DNA of 64,000 bases from Pseudobutyrivibrio xylanivorans DSM 14809 (GTDB lineage: Bacteria; Bacillota; Clostridia; Lachnospirales; Lachnospiraceae), in contig NZ_FQYQ01000012.1 in the NCBI RefSeq assembly GCF_900141825.1, forward strand, positions 1-64,000. The letters are read 5' to 3'. The first letter of the stretch is position 1. Every line of letters starts with the position of its first letter. The position numbers and the translations under genes were made by a program. Shown one piece after another: positions 55,119-63,538 of the stretch. Below the pieces are notes generated by a model. It made no database searches and was not told the DNA's origin. It saw only the letters and a program-made list of their open reading frames with translations.

Positions 55119-56367
55119 TTTCCTCATCCTTTGAAATATCTAACCTGTTAACTATCGGATACCTGTAAACCTTCTTATTTAAGCTTTTTGCCAGCAAAAC
55201 ACTTGATATTTTGTCAGAGAAATTAGAGATAACATAAACACCATCATTACTAATCCATTCTGGCACTTCTTCATGCTGCTGCCAGGGAACTCCTGAAGTG
55301 ACATATATAACAACATCTGTCCCTATCGGAATACTTTTGTTAGTTCCGCAGTCAATTACCTTTAAACCAATTGGAGGGTTTTGATTCTCAACAGCCTCTC
55401 CGTATTCGAACAGGCCTCTAAAACTTTCGTGGTATAAAACACCCTTCTGTAGCTTGGTATTCTTTAGATTCATCCATATTTTTCGGACTGTGTCTTTTTC
55501 ATTATCCTTGTAATAGCAATCAATTTTCCTTTTATTGAAAAATCGACATAAGGATATAGCTATGCGGGTCGTGCCAACTCCATGGCTCCCGCCAATCACT
55601 GCGATTCTCTTTTCGAGATGCCTTTTTCCGACTCTATCATTAACTCGATCTCCCTGTATATCCTCCAACAATTCTTTCAGCTCAGTAATAGACTTAACTC
55701 TCCTACTGATATCAGAATTCGTTGCAAGTTCTACAATCTGTTTAATTCTAAAATCATCTTTAGCATAACTATTTATCTGCATGAACCCAATTATCTTTCC
55801 AACGCCATAAACATCACAACGTTCATCAAGGTAGTCGCCTTTTAATTGTTCTGGTGCTGCCCAGCCTTTAGTTCCTAGCGGCTTTGCGTTACTGGATTCA
55901 GACTTCTTTATAGATATGCCAAAATCAATCAGTCTAACTGTATCACCTTCCATAAAAACGTGTTCAGGCTTCATATCCCTGTATAGCACAGGCTCACTCC
56001 CTGCCGTATGTAAGGTCTCTACAATTTTACAAAGCTCTATTGCTATGTATAAAAGCTTTTCAATTGATAATTTGGTTCCTGACAAATATTCACGTAGAGA
56101 TATTCCCTCTACATATTCTTCAACCAAATATATAATTTCTTCTGTATCTTCTACTTCAAAAATTGTGGGTATTTGGGATGATTTTATCCCTTGTAAAAGA
56201 TTTGATTCGGATAGGATGCTGTTCGCATCGGGATGGGCCTTGTGAATAGCCTTAAGAATCCTCAATGCTCCTATCGGTTTGTAACGGACAAGTAAAACTG
56301 CTGTAGCTGCTGTCTCCTGCAGTATTCGAATTACTTCGTACCTGTCTTCAATACCTTTTGGTATCAT
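55063..56367 (-). CDS. Ser/Thr protein kinase fused to a MinD-like P-loop domain
   Basis: A 434-aa two-domain protein. Residues 1-240 are a Hanks-type kinase: catalytic-loop YRDMKPEHV with Asp131, DFG 148-150, GTKGWAAPEQ activation/APE motif, Lys39 in RILKAI. The Gly-rich loop is degenerate (LQETAATAVLL) and HRD is YRD. Residues ~253-434 are a MinD/ParA-like fold with P-loop GGSHGVGTT (259-267). No transmembrane helix or PASTA domain is present, so this is a cytoplasmic kinase. GGAG lies 10 nt before the ATG. An FHA protein at 16.8 kb is a possible reader. Confidence 0.82.
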   Translation of the reverse strand: MIPKGIEDRYEVIRILQETAATAVLLVRYKPIGALRILKAIHKAHPDANSILSESNLLQGIKSSQIPTIFEVEDTEEIIYLVEEYVEGISLREYLSGTKLSIEKLLYIAIELCKIVETLHTAGSEPVLYRDMKPEHVFMEGDTVRLIDFGISIKKSESSNAKPLGTKGWAAPEQLKGDYLDERCDVYGVGKIIGFMQINSYAKDDFRIKQIVELATNSDISRRVKSITELKELLEDIQGDRVNDRVGKRHLEKRIAVIGGSHGVGTTRIAISLCRFFNKRKIDCYYKDNEKDTVRKIWMNLKNTKLQKGVLYHESFRGLFEYGEAVENQNPPIGLKVIDCGTNKSIPIGTDVVIYVTSGVPWQQHEEVPEWISNDGVYVISNFSDKISSVLLAKSLNKKVYRYPIVNRLDISKDEENVFSAIFKNERDFIIAKQ

Positions 56368-56408
56368 TTACTTTCAGCTCCTTCCTTTTCGGAAAAAGCA
56401 TCTCGCGG

Positions 56409-56442
56409 ATAATTTTATATCACAGATAAAATTATATTGCAA
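56409..56442 (-). promoter_or_regulatory. Kinase-operon promoter overlapped by a 10-bp inverted repeat
   Basis: Minus strand: TTGCAA (56437-56442), 17 bp, TATAAA (56414-56419). Within it ATAATTTTAT and ATAAAATTAT (56409-56418, 56426-56435) are a perfect inverted repeat with 7-nt centre, placed over the -10 and spacer. This looks like an operator for a dimeric regulator, though A/T-rich DNA makes chance palindromes more likely. Confidence 0.5.
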
Positions 56443-56607
56443 CCCCTAAATTGAAATTCTTAAATCTTTGATAACATTCATTTTATAAAAATTTTATATT
56501 TTTCTCACTATTTTTATGGATAGTTTCCTTTACTTTCCGATATAATATATATATAATAGTCGAACAAGAAATGTTCCAGCATCTTTTTCGATTCGGGAGG
56601 TGATTTT

Positions 56608-57357
56608 ATGAAGATTGAAAAAATCAACGAGAACCAAATCAGATGCACTCTTTCAAGAGAAGATTTAATTAGCCGCCACATTAAGCTATCCGAGCTTGCC
56701 TATGGTTCTGCCAAGGCACGTGAGCTTTTTAGAGAGCTTATGGAGCAGGCTTCATACCAGTACGGTTTCGAAGCGGAAGACATTCCACTTATGATAGAAG
56801 CAATACCGCTTTCATCAGAATCCATAGTTCTTTTAGTTACAAAAGTCGAGAGTCCGGATGAGCTTGATACTCGTTTCTCTCGATTCTCAGAATGTGACGA
56901 CGAATATGATGACGATGATGTGGATTCATCAATTGCACCTGTTAAGCCATTTAATGAGGCTGCTGCTGACGATATCCTAAATATCTTCAACAGCCTGATT
57001 GAAAAAGCTCAGGAAGCAATTAAGGCTTCACCAGAAAAGGCAGCTGCAAAGGGCTTGCCAGTAGATATTACTAAGATGTTCGTTTTCGATAATCTCGAAG
57101 ATGTACTTAAGCTTTCTGGTGTACTTGCTACTTTCTACAAAGGAAAGAATTCTCTTTATAAGAGTCCATTTGATAATAGATACTATCTTGTAGTTAGCAA
57201 ATCAGATGATTCAGCTGAAAACTACAACAAAGTATGCAATATCCTATCTGAATACAGTGACCAGCAGAATTTCGTAGTAGGTACTGATGCATATATGTCA
57301 GAACACTACGAGACAATGGTTTCTGGCAATGCAATTCAACAACTTGCACTTATCTAA
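56608..57357 (+). CDS. mecA: MecA-like adaptor protein
   Basis: A 249-aa adaptor that delivers substrates to ClpC/ClpP. The N-terminal MecA domain starts MKIEKINENQIRCTLSREDL, an acidic linker with a DDEYDDDDVD run follows near 90-105, and the C-terminal ClpC-binding domain (FDNLEDVLKLSGVL, SLYKSPFDNRYYLVV) completes it. GGGAGGTG precedes the ATG. It is divergent from the kinase operon. Confidence 0.88.
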   Translation: MKIEKINENQIRCTLSREDLISRHIKLSELAYGSAKARELFRELMEQASYQYGFEAEDIPLMIEAIPLSSESIVLLVTKVESPDELDTRFSRFSECDDEYDDDDVDSSIAPVKPFNEAAADDILNIFNSLIEKAQEAIKASPEKAAAKGLPVDITKMFVFDNLEDVLKLSGVLATFYKGKNSLYKSPFDNRYYLVVSKSDDSAENYNKVCNILSEYSDQQNFVVGTDAYMSEHYETMVSGNAIQQLALI

Positions 57358-57370
57358 AGAATGATAAACA

Positions 57371-57402
57371 AAAACGACTAGCAAAATTGCTAGTCGCTTT
57401 TA
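57371..57402 (+). terminator. Bidirectional intrinsic terminator between mecA and the DUF1858 gene
   Basis: CGACTAGC (57375-57382) pairs perfectly with GCTAGTCG (57389-57396), with A before and T after, so both convergent genes can end here. Confidence 0.85.
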
Positions 57403-57411
57403 ATTTGCATA

Positions 57412-57618
57412 TTAAGCCTTTGAATCAAGGAATGTGTTGATTTCCTCTACAAGGTCATCAGCATCGATACCGTGTACCATAGCTGCCTCCTCGATTGTCT
57501 CCATCTGAGATGATGGGCATCCGAGACAGTGCATGCCGATATTAAGTAAAATAGGAGCTACATCAGCATCAATCTGAAGAAGCTCGCCAATCATAGTTGC
57601 CTTAGAAACTCTTGCCAT
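57412..57618 (-). CDS. DUF1858 domain protein (hybrid-cluster-associated type)
   Basis: A 68-aa protein matching DUF1858: a helical core (MIGELLQIDADVAPILLNIG) followed by CLGCPSSQ with Cys31 and Cys34 and VHGIDADDLVEEIN. The CxxC is often linked to iron-sulfur or disulfide chemistry. The ATG at 57618 has AAGGAAGGA upstream; the longer frame covers the promoter region. Divergent from a ferredoxin gene. Confidence 0.85.
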   Translation of the reverse strand: MARVSKATMIGELLQIDADVAPILLNIGMHCLGCPSSQMETIEEAAMVHGIDADDLVEEINTFLDSKA

Positions 57619-57651
57619 TTTTAAATCCTTCCTTTCGTAAAATTCTTTCAA

Positions 57652-57680
57652 ATAATACCATGCTTCAATCAATTGTGCAA
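57652..57680 (-). promoter_or_regulatory. Putative promoter of the DUF1858 gene
   Basis: Minus strand TTGCAC, 17 bp, TATTAT, about 34 bp before the ATG. A perfect 12-bp palindrome, TTGTGTACACAA (57698-57709), lies just upstream and may be an operator. Confidence 0.55.
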
Positions 57681-57805
57681 CATCAATCGCCTTTAAGTTG
57701 TGTACACAATTCATCAAGTTGTTCGCCACAATCAACGGAAGTTAGTCTATATGAACAACGGTAAGCCTTGATTTTATAGGTATTTCTAAAAATACAATCT
57801 TGTTC

Positions 57806-57834
57806 TTGATTTAGACACAATTTCGTTGTATGAT
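57806..57834 (+). promoter_or_regulatory. Putative promoter of the ferredoxin gene
   Basis: TTGATT, 17 bp, TATGAT, about 62 bp before the ATG at 57897. Well spaced and close to consensus in both boxes. Confidence 0.6.
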
Positions 57835-57896
57835 GTATTCATCAGTTGACTAATTGATAATTTTTATTGATTAGATTTTTAAGGAGGATTTTAATT

Positions 57897-58067
57897 ATGG
57901 CATATGTAATTTCTGATTCATGCGTATCTTGTGGAACATGCGAGCCAGAGTGTCCAGTAGGAGCTATCTCTCAGGGCGATTCACAGTTCCAGATTGATGA
58001 GGGAGCTTGTGTTGAGTGTGGTACTTGCGCAGGTGTTTGCCCAACAGGCGCTATCTCTCAGGGCTAA
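57897..58067 (+). CDS. 2[4Fe-4S] ferredoxin
   Basis: A 56-aa clostridial-type ferredoxin. Two complete clusters: Cys9, 12, 15, 19 and Cys38, 41, 44, 48 (CVSCGTCEPECP and CVECGTCAGVCP). It is a small low-potential electron carrier, typically for pyruvate:ferredoxin oxidoreductase, hydrogenase and Rnf; none of these is in the window. The ATG at 57897 has AAGGAGG upstream. Monocistronic with its own promoter and terminator. Confidence 0.96.
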   Translation: MAYVISDSCVSCGTCEPECPVGAISQGDSQFQIDEGACVECGTCAGVCPTGAISQG

Positions 58068-58107
58068 TTATTAAGTTTAATAACTTAATCAAGAAAACCG
58101 GTTATAA

Positions 58108-58136
58108 AGAGCATTGCTTTTGCAGTGCTCTTTTTT
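58108..58136 (+). terminator. Intrinsic terminator of the ferredoxin gene
   Basis: AGAGCATTGC pairs with GCAGTGCTCT (one mismatch) followed by T. Confidence 0.85.
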
Positions 58137-58151
58137 CTTTGATTTTATATA

Positions 58152-58178
58152 AGAAAAGGGCTCCACATTTGTGGAGCC
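58152..58178 (-). terminator. Intrinsic terminator of dnaB
   Basis: GGCTCCAC (58159-58166) pairs perfectly with GTGGAGCC (58171-58178), and CTTTTC follows on the minus strand. It is 7 bp past the dnaB stop. Confidence 0.75.
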
Positions 58179-58184
58179 ACTTAT

Positions 58185-59534
58185 TTATTCTTCTCTATTC
58201 GAATACTGACTACGATCTCTATTAGCAAATCTTGTGTATTCTGGGAGCCATGTAAGCTCGATAGTTCCGATAGGACCGTTACGCTGTTTAGCAACGATGA
58301 TTTCTGAAACACCCTTCATTTCTGAATCGTGGTTATAGTAATCATCACGATAGATAAACATAACCACGTCGGCATCCTGCTCGATAGCTCCCGATTCACG
58401 AAGATCCGAAAGCATTGGTCTATGATCAGGTCTCTGCTCAACGGCACGGGAAAGCTGTGAAAGTGCAATAACAGGTACATTTAACTCACGAGCTAAGGCC
58501 TTTAGAGAACGTGAGATATCTGAAATCTCCTGCTGTCTACTCTCTGATTTTCCCGAACCAGACATCAACTGTAAGTAGTCGATGATGATAATGGAAAGTC
58601 CAAATTCCATCTTATACTTACGGCATTTACTACGCATCTGACTGATAGAAATACCAGGTGTATCATCGATAATAAGCTTTGAATTACCGATTTTTCCGGC
58701 GCCCTCGATAAGATTCTCCCAGTCTGCTTCCTGGAGATTACCGGTACGGAGCTTTTGGGCGTCTACTCTTGATTCAAGAGCAAACATACGATTTACCAGC
58801 TGCTCCTTTGACATTTCCAAAGAGAATATTGCTGCACAAAGATTCTCTCGAAGGGTAATGTGCTGTGCAAGGTTAAGTACGAAGGCTGTCTTACCCATTG
58901 AAGGACGCGCCGCAATAAGAATAAGATCTGATGGCTGCAAGCCTGCTGTCTGACGATCTAAGTCAATGAATCCTGTAGGAATACCAGTAACAGCACCCTT
59001 CTGCTTTGACGCCTGATCAATCTTAGCGATTGCGTTCATAACAACCTGCTTGATTGGTACATAGTCAGTCTCACCACGATTTTGAACAAGTGAAAAGATA
59101 TCCTTTTCTGTCTGGTTCAGAATGGTATCAACCTCTTCTGTTCCCTCAAAGCACATGTTCTCAATATTCTGATTAACCTTGATAATATTTCGAAGTAAAG
59201 CCTTATCTTTTACAATGTTGGCATAGCTTTTTGCATTAACTGTGGTAGGAACTCCCAGTACCAACTCCTGAATATATTCAAGAGATGCTATCTCAGGTGA
59301 AACTCCTTTTTCCTTAAGCTTATTCTGCAGAGTGACCTCATCTACAGGCTCGCCTGCATTATAAAGCTCAACAATTGCCTCAAATAAAATACCGTACTGC
59401 TGGTGATAGAAATCATCCTTAAGAAGGATTTCTGAACACTCCACAATCACATCACGGTCAACAATCATTGAACCGATAACAGACTGCTCAGCCTCTAATG
59501 AGTTCGGCATTTGTCTGCGAATCACATCATCCAT
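58185..59534 (-). CDS. dnaB: Replicative DNA helicase DnaB
   Basis: A 449-aa hexameric helicase. The N-terminal domain starts MPNSLEAEQSVIGSMI-like after MDDVIRRQ. The RecA-like domain has Walker A AARPSMGKTAFVLNLA near 205 and DYLQLMSGSG. The C-terminal DLRESGAIEQDADVVMFI motif is present. It is third in the gdpP-rplI-dnaB operon, 19 bp after rplI. Confidence 0.98.
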   Translation of the reverse strand: MDDVIRRQMPNSLEAEQSVIGSMIVDRDVIVECSEILLKDDFYHQQYGILFEAIVELYNAGEPVDEVTLQNKLKEKGVSPEIASLEYIQELVLGVPTTVNAKSYANIVKDKALLRNIIKVNQNIENMCFEGTEEVDTILNQTEKDIFSLVQNRGETDYVPIKQVVMNAIAKIDQASKQKGAVTGIPTGFIDLDRQTAGLQPSDLILIAARPSMGKTAFVLNLAQHITLRENLCAAIFSLEMSKEQLVNRMFALESRVDAQKLRTGNLQEADWENLIEGAGKIGNSKLIIDDTPGISISQMRSKCRKYKMEFGLSIIIIDYLQLMSGSGKSESRQQEISDISRSLKALARELNVPVIALSQLSRAVEQRPDHRPMLSDLRESGAIEQDADVVMFIYRDDYYNHDSEMKGVSEIIVAKQRNGPIGTIELTWLPEYTRFANRDRSQYSNREE

Positions 59535-59553
59535 AACAATTATTATCCCCTAA

Positions 59554-60003
59554 TTATTTTCCCTCTGAAACGTGAACTCTCAAAGTAGCTGTAACTTGTG
59601 GGTGAAGCTTTACCTTTACCTCGTAAGTTCCGAGTGCTCTGATTGGATCCTCAAGTACGATTTTCTTCTTGTCGATTTCCTTACCGTACTGCTTCTTTGT
59701 TGCTTCTGCGATTTCCTTTGTAGAAACTGAGCCAAAGGTTCTTCCGCCTTCGCCAGTCTTGATTGTAGTCTCTACCTTCCAGTCTTCCATTTCCTTTGCG
59801 AAAGCCTGTGCTGCTTCAAGATTCTCCTGAGCAACCTTTTCATCATGTTTATTCTGAAGCTTTAAGTCGTTAAGTGCAGCATTTGTAGCCTCTTTACCAA
59901 GCTTTTTCTTAAAGAGCATGTTACGAGCATAGCCTTCGCTAACCTCTACTACCTCGCCCTTTTTTCCAAGTGCCTTAACGTCCTGAAGTAATATTACCTT
60001 CAT
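59554..60003 (-). CDS. rplI: Ribosomal protein bL9
   Basis: A 149-aa large-subunit protein. Signature [18 protein letters not shown] at 13-30, the long connecting helix and the C-terminal domain ([16 protein letters not shown]) are intact. It overlaps gdpP by 4 bp. Confidence 0.98.
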   Translation of the reverse strand: MKVILLQDVKALGKKGEVVEVSEGYARNMLFKKKLGKEATNAALNDLKLQNKHDEKVAQENLEAAQAFAKEMEDWKVETTIKTGEGGRTFGSVSTKEIAEATKKQYGKEIDKKKIVLEDPIRALGTYEVKVKLHPQVTATLRVHVSEGK

Positions 60004-62057
60004 AGTTTGATTTCTCCTTCTTCTAGCATTTTATCAATAGTCTCTTCCAAATCTTTTCGAACCTCTTCTAAGGTGCGATTCTGAATCTGTGCTCCCGCTA
60101 CATTTACGTGGCCACCACCACCAAGGCGTGCCATAATGCTCTGAACATCAATCTCATCAATTGAACGGGAACTGATATAAATCTTGTCCATAAATTTTGT
60201 AAGAACAAAGGAAGCCTTAATTCCTACGATATTAAGAAGCTCATTAGCCGCCTGAGCTGCAATGACTGTTGGAGATTCAATCTGTCCATCTGGCTCACAT
60301 TCTGAAATAGCAAATGCACCTCTGAATGTTGATGCATGACGTACAACCTCAGCTCTCGCTTTGTATGTCTCCATGTCTTCTCTGAGCATCTTACGAACTC
60401 GTGTAACCTCTGCGCCATTTCTTCTAAGGAAGGCAGCAGCTTCAAAGGTTCTTACACCAGTCTTTGTCATAAAGTTGTTGGTATCGATAAGGATACCTGC
60501 GTAAATACAATCAGCCTCTGTAGGGTTCAGTGTAATCTTCTCAGCGAAGTACTGAAGGACCTCAGCAATCATCTCGCTGGCTGATGAAGCGTATGGCTCG
60601 ATGTAGGAAAGAATTGGATTTTCGATTGTTTCCTCTACCTGTCTGTGATGATCTATTACGACAATATTTTTGTTCTTATATAGAAGTGCTGGACACTCTA
60701 CAATACTTGGTCTGTTGGTATCAACTACCATAATAAGTGTGTTGTCATTGCAAAGATTAATAGCCTGCTCACTGGTTATGAACATATCATTTGGATATTC
60801 TTCCTTCTCAGTAAAGCTTTCAACTACTGGCCTCATTGAGCTTGTGATTGTATCAATGACAATATTTACTGGCTTTCCGATTTCACGACCTGCACAGTAA
60901 ACACCAACTGATGCACCAAGACAATCTGCATCGGAAAGATTGTGACCCATAACGATGATTCTGTCTCGAGTCTCCATGATTTCACGAAGTGCCTGTGCCT
61001 TAACACGAGCTTTAACACGTGTAGTACGCTCTACTTCCTTACCATGCGTTCCATAATATGAAACATTCTGACCATTCTTAACAACAACCTGACATCCACC
61101 ACGGCCCAGGGCTAAGTCAATAGCCATGTGTGCATACTGAGCATTCTGTGTATAACTTTCACTGCCAAGACCAACACCAATACTAATTGTGATATCTCTG
61201 TCATTTCCCATCTTTATAGAAGTAATGTCTTCTACAAGTGAGAACTTATCCTCTTCAAAAGTAGCTAAATACTTGCGCTGGAAGGTAATTAAATATTTGT
61301 CCTTCTCAAGACGACGAACAATGGCATCTCCCTCACCGAAGTATTTATTAATCTTTCTATCTAAAAGTGCAAGAAGCATTGAACGCTTTGCATTTTCTAC
61401 CTGATCGAATACTTCATCATAATTATCAATATAAAGAAGAGCCATGACCATAGCCTGGTCATTAATCTTGGCCTTTGTCTCTTGCACGTCAGTCTCATCA
61501 AAAAGCATAATAGCAACAAGACCATCTTCACTTCCATCTAAGTTAGACAATATTCCATTGCCAGATAATGGCTCAGTCATATCTAAGCGCTGAAGACTGG
61601 CAAGATATTTTCTCTCGTTGTACTCGATATGCATGTCGAAGTTGTCATCCTTTGCATGCTCGATGCCCTCACGTGTAATCTCTGGAAAGATAGTAGTGAT
61701 TGACTTGTTATAAGTTTTGTTCTTTTCAGTAAGTGCACAAAACTCTTCATTCATCCACATGATTTTTCCTGTAGAATCCAAAAGAACATATGGCACCCTA
61801 AAATTCTTAAGAAGTTCTTTTTGAACAGTACCATAATGTACAGCATATTCAATTATTGTGTTCTTGAATGCTTTAAGATTAGCTTTGTAATAGGCAAAAA
61901 CAACTATTGCATAAATAAACACAAAAATAGTCATTCCCACTGCCACTCGAGGGTTCACAAAGCTCACAGCGATACAGCCTATTATGAAAATAATAAGCAT
62001 ATACAGAGGAAATCTTAGATAACGCTTTAATCGATTTCTATACTTTAACGCTTCCAT
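60000..62057 (-). CDS. gdpP: GdpP-like cyclic-di-AMP phosphodiesterase (DHH/DHHA1)
   Basis: A 685-aa membrane protein. Two N-terminal helices (about 16-60) are followed by a PAS-like domain ([19 protein letters not shown]), a degenerate GGDEF domain and the DHH-DHHA1 phosphodiesterase: [27 protein letters not shown] and [12 protein letters not shown]. It hydrolyses c-di-AMP, so it probably tunes wall and osmotic homeostasis. The ATG at 62057 has GGGAG 9 nt upstream; a TTG at 62102 would add 15 residues. Confidence 0.92.
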   Translation of the reverse strand: MEALKYRNRLKRYLRFPLYMLIIFIIGCIAVSFVNPRVAVGMTIFVFIYAIVVFAYYKANLKAFKNTIIEYAVHYGTVQKELLKNFRVPYVLLDSTGKIMWMNEEFCALTEKNKTYNKSITTIFPEITREGIEHAKDDNFDMHIEYNERKYLASLQRLDMTEPLSGNGILSNLDGSEDGLVAIMLFDETDVQETKAKINDQAMVMALLYIDNYDEVFDQVENAKRSMLLALLDRKINKYFGEGDAIVRRLEKDKYLITFQRKYLATFEEDKFSLVEDITSIKMGNDRDITISIGVGLGSESYTQNAQYAHMAIDLALGRGGCQVVVKNGQNVSYYGTHGKEVERTTRVKARVKAQALREIMETRDRIIVMGHNLSDADCLGASVGVYCAGREIGKPVNIVIDTITSSMRPVVESFTEKEEYPNDMFITSEQAINLCNDNTLIMVVDTNRPSIVECPALLYKNKNIVVIDHHRQVEETIENPILSYIEPYASSASEMIAEVLQYFAEKITLNPTEADCIYAGILIDTNNFMTKTGVRTFEAAAFLRRNGAEVTRVRKMLREDMETYKARAEVVRHASTFRGAFAISECEPDGQIESPTVIAAQAANELLNIVGIKASFVLTKFMDKIYISSRSIDEIDVQSIMARLGGGGHVNVAGAQIQNRTLEEVRKDLEETIDKMLEEGEIKL

Positions 62058-62275
62058 TTGTTCATTCTCCCAAAATAAACGTTTGATATAATCGTAATTC
62101 AAACGTGACTATTCTCCATAATTATCTAGTATTATAACATATAATTTCTCATTATAATCAATTATTAATCTAAGTATAGAATAAATATCCAAAATTCCTC
62201 ATATCAATTTGTGCATCTTTAACATAGAGTTGTTAAAATACCGAAAGGTTTTTGTATTTTTTGGTTATTCTAACA

Positions 62276-62304
62276 TTGTTCACAATTTCTTCATTTTCTA
62301 TAAT
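62276..62304 (+). promoter_or_regulatory. Putative promoter of the MsmK-type ATPase gene
   Basis: TTGTTC, 17 bp, TATAAT, 60 bp before the ATG. The leader contains a G-rich GATGGGGGTAACCC stretch, but no recognised riboswitch. Confidence 0.6.
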
Positions 62305-62364
62305 CGTATTAGTTGATGGGGGTAACCCAAATTTAAAGTAATTCAAAAAGAGAGGATTTTTATT

Positions 62365-63471
62365 ATGGCAGACATTCAATTAAAAAACATTAATAAGAAA
62401 TATCCTAACGGCTTCCACGCTGTAAAGGATTTCAATCTTGACATTAAGGATCAGGAGTTCATCATCTTCGTTGGTCCTTCAGGTTGTGGTAAGTCTACAA
62501 CACTTCGTATGATCGCTGGTCTTGAGGAGATTTCTTCAGGTGAGCTTCTCATCGATGGAAAGCTTATGAACGACGTAGAGCCAAAGGACAGAGATATCGC
62601 AATGGTATTCCAGAACTACGCTCTTTATCCACATATGACAGTTTATGATAACATGGCATTCGGCCTTAAGCTCCGCAAGGTACCAAAGGACGAAATCGAT
62701 AAGAAGGTACGTGAGGCAGCTAGAATCCTTGACCTTGAGAAGCTTCTTGACAGAAAGCCAAAGGCTCTTTCAGGTGGTCAGAGACAGCGTGTAGCTATGG
62801 GTCGTGCAATCGTTCGTAACCCTAAGGTATTCCTTATGGATGAGCCTCTTTCAAACCTTGATGCAAAGCTTCGTGTTCAGATGAGAACTGAGATTTCTAA
62901 GCTTCATGATTCACTTGGAGCAACAATGATCTACGTTACACATGATCAGACAGAGGCTATGACACTTGGTACAAGAATCGTAGTTATGAAGGACGGTGTT
63001 GTTCAGCAGATCGATACACCAGCTAACCTTTACCAGAAGCCATGCAACCTCTTCGTTGCAGGATTCATCGGATCACCTCAGATGAACTTCCTTGAGGGTA
63101 CACTTAATGCTGATTGCTCAGCTATCCAGGTTAATGGTGCAAGCCTTCAGATTCCACCAGCAAAGACAAAGGCTCTTGCAGAGAAGAACTACGGTGGAAA
63201 GACAGTTATCCTTGGTATTCGTCCAGAGGATATCCACGATTCACAGATCTTCGTTGATACACAGTCATCATCAGTTATCGAAGCTAAGATCTCTGTATAT
63301 GAGCTTCTTGGTGCTGAGGTTTACTTATACTTCGATTATGCTGGAACTCAGGTTACAGCAAGAGTTGACCCACGTACAACAGCTAGAGGTGGCGACACAG
63401 TTAAGTTTGCTCTTGATATGGAGAAGGCTCACTTCTTCGATAAGGATACAGAGCTTACAATTGCAAACTAA
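62365..63471 (+). CDS. ABC sugar transporter ATP-binding protein (MsmK/UgpC/MalK type)
   Basis: A 368-aa multi-sugar ABC ATPase. Walker A GPSGCGKST is at 37-45, the signature LSGGQRQR near 134, Walker B VFLMDEPLSNLDAKL near 155, and a C-terminal TOBE/MalK-type regulatory domain (GIRPEDIHDSQ) follows. Such proteins are shared energisers for several carbohydrate importers; no permease or binding protein is nearby, consistent with a stand-alone MsmK. Codon use is heavily biased (AAG, ATC, CTT), suggesting high expression. Confidence 0.95.
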   Translation: MADIQLKNINKKYPNGFHAVKDFNLDIKDQEFIIFVGPSGCGKSTTLRMIAGLEEISSGELLIDGKLMNDVEPKDRDIAMVFQNYALYPHMTVYDNMAFGLKLRKVPKDEIDKKVREAARILDLEKLLDRKPKALSGGQRQRVAMGRAIVRNPKVFLMDEPLSNLDAKLRVQMRTEISKLHDSLGATMIYVTHDQTEAMTLGTRIVVMKDGVVQQIDTPANLYQKPCNLFVAGFIGSPQMNFLEGTLNADCSAIQVNGASLQIPPAKTKALAEKNYGGKTVILGIRPEDIHDSQIFVDTQSSSVIEAKISVYELLGAEVYLYFDYAGTQVTARVDPRTTARGGDTVKFALDMEKAHFFDKDTELTIAN

Positions 63472-63505
63472 TCTATAGCGAATAAAAGCTTAATGGACTA
63501 TAATT

Positions 63506-63538
63506 AGAGGTATCTTTTTGAAAGGTACCTCTTTTTTT
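63506..63538 (+). terminator. Intrinsic terminator after the MsmK-type gene
   Basis: AGAGGTATCTTT pairs with AAAGGTACCTCT (one G-U) followed by seven T. The next ORF starts directly at the end of the T run. Confidence 0.85.
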
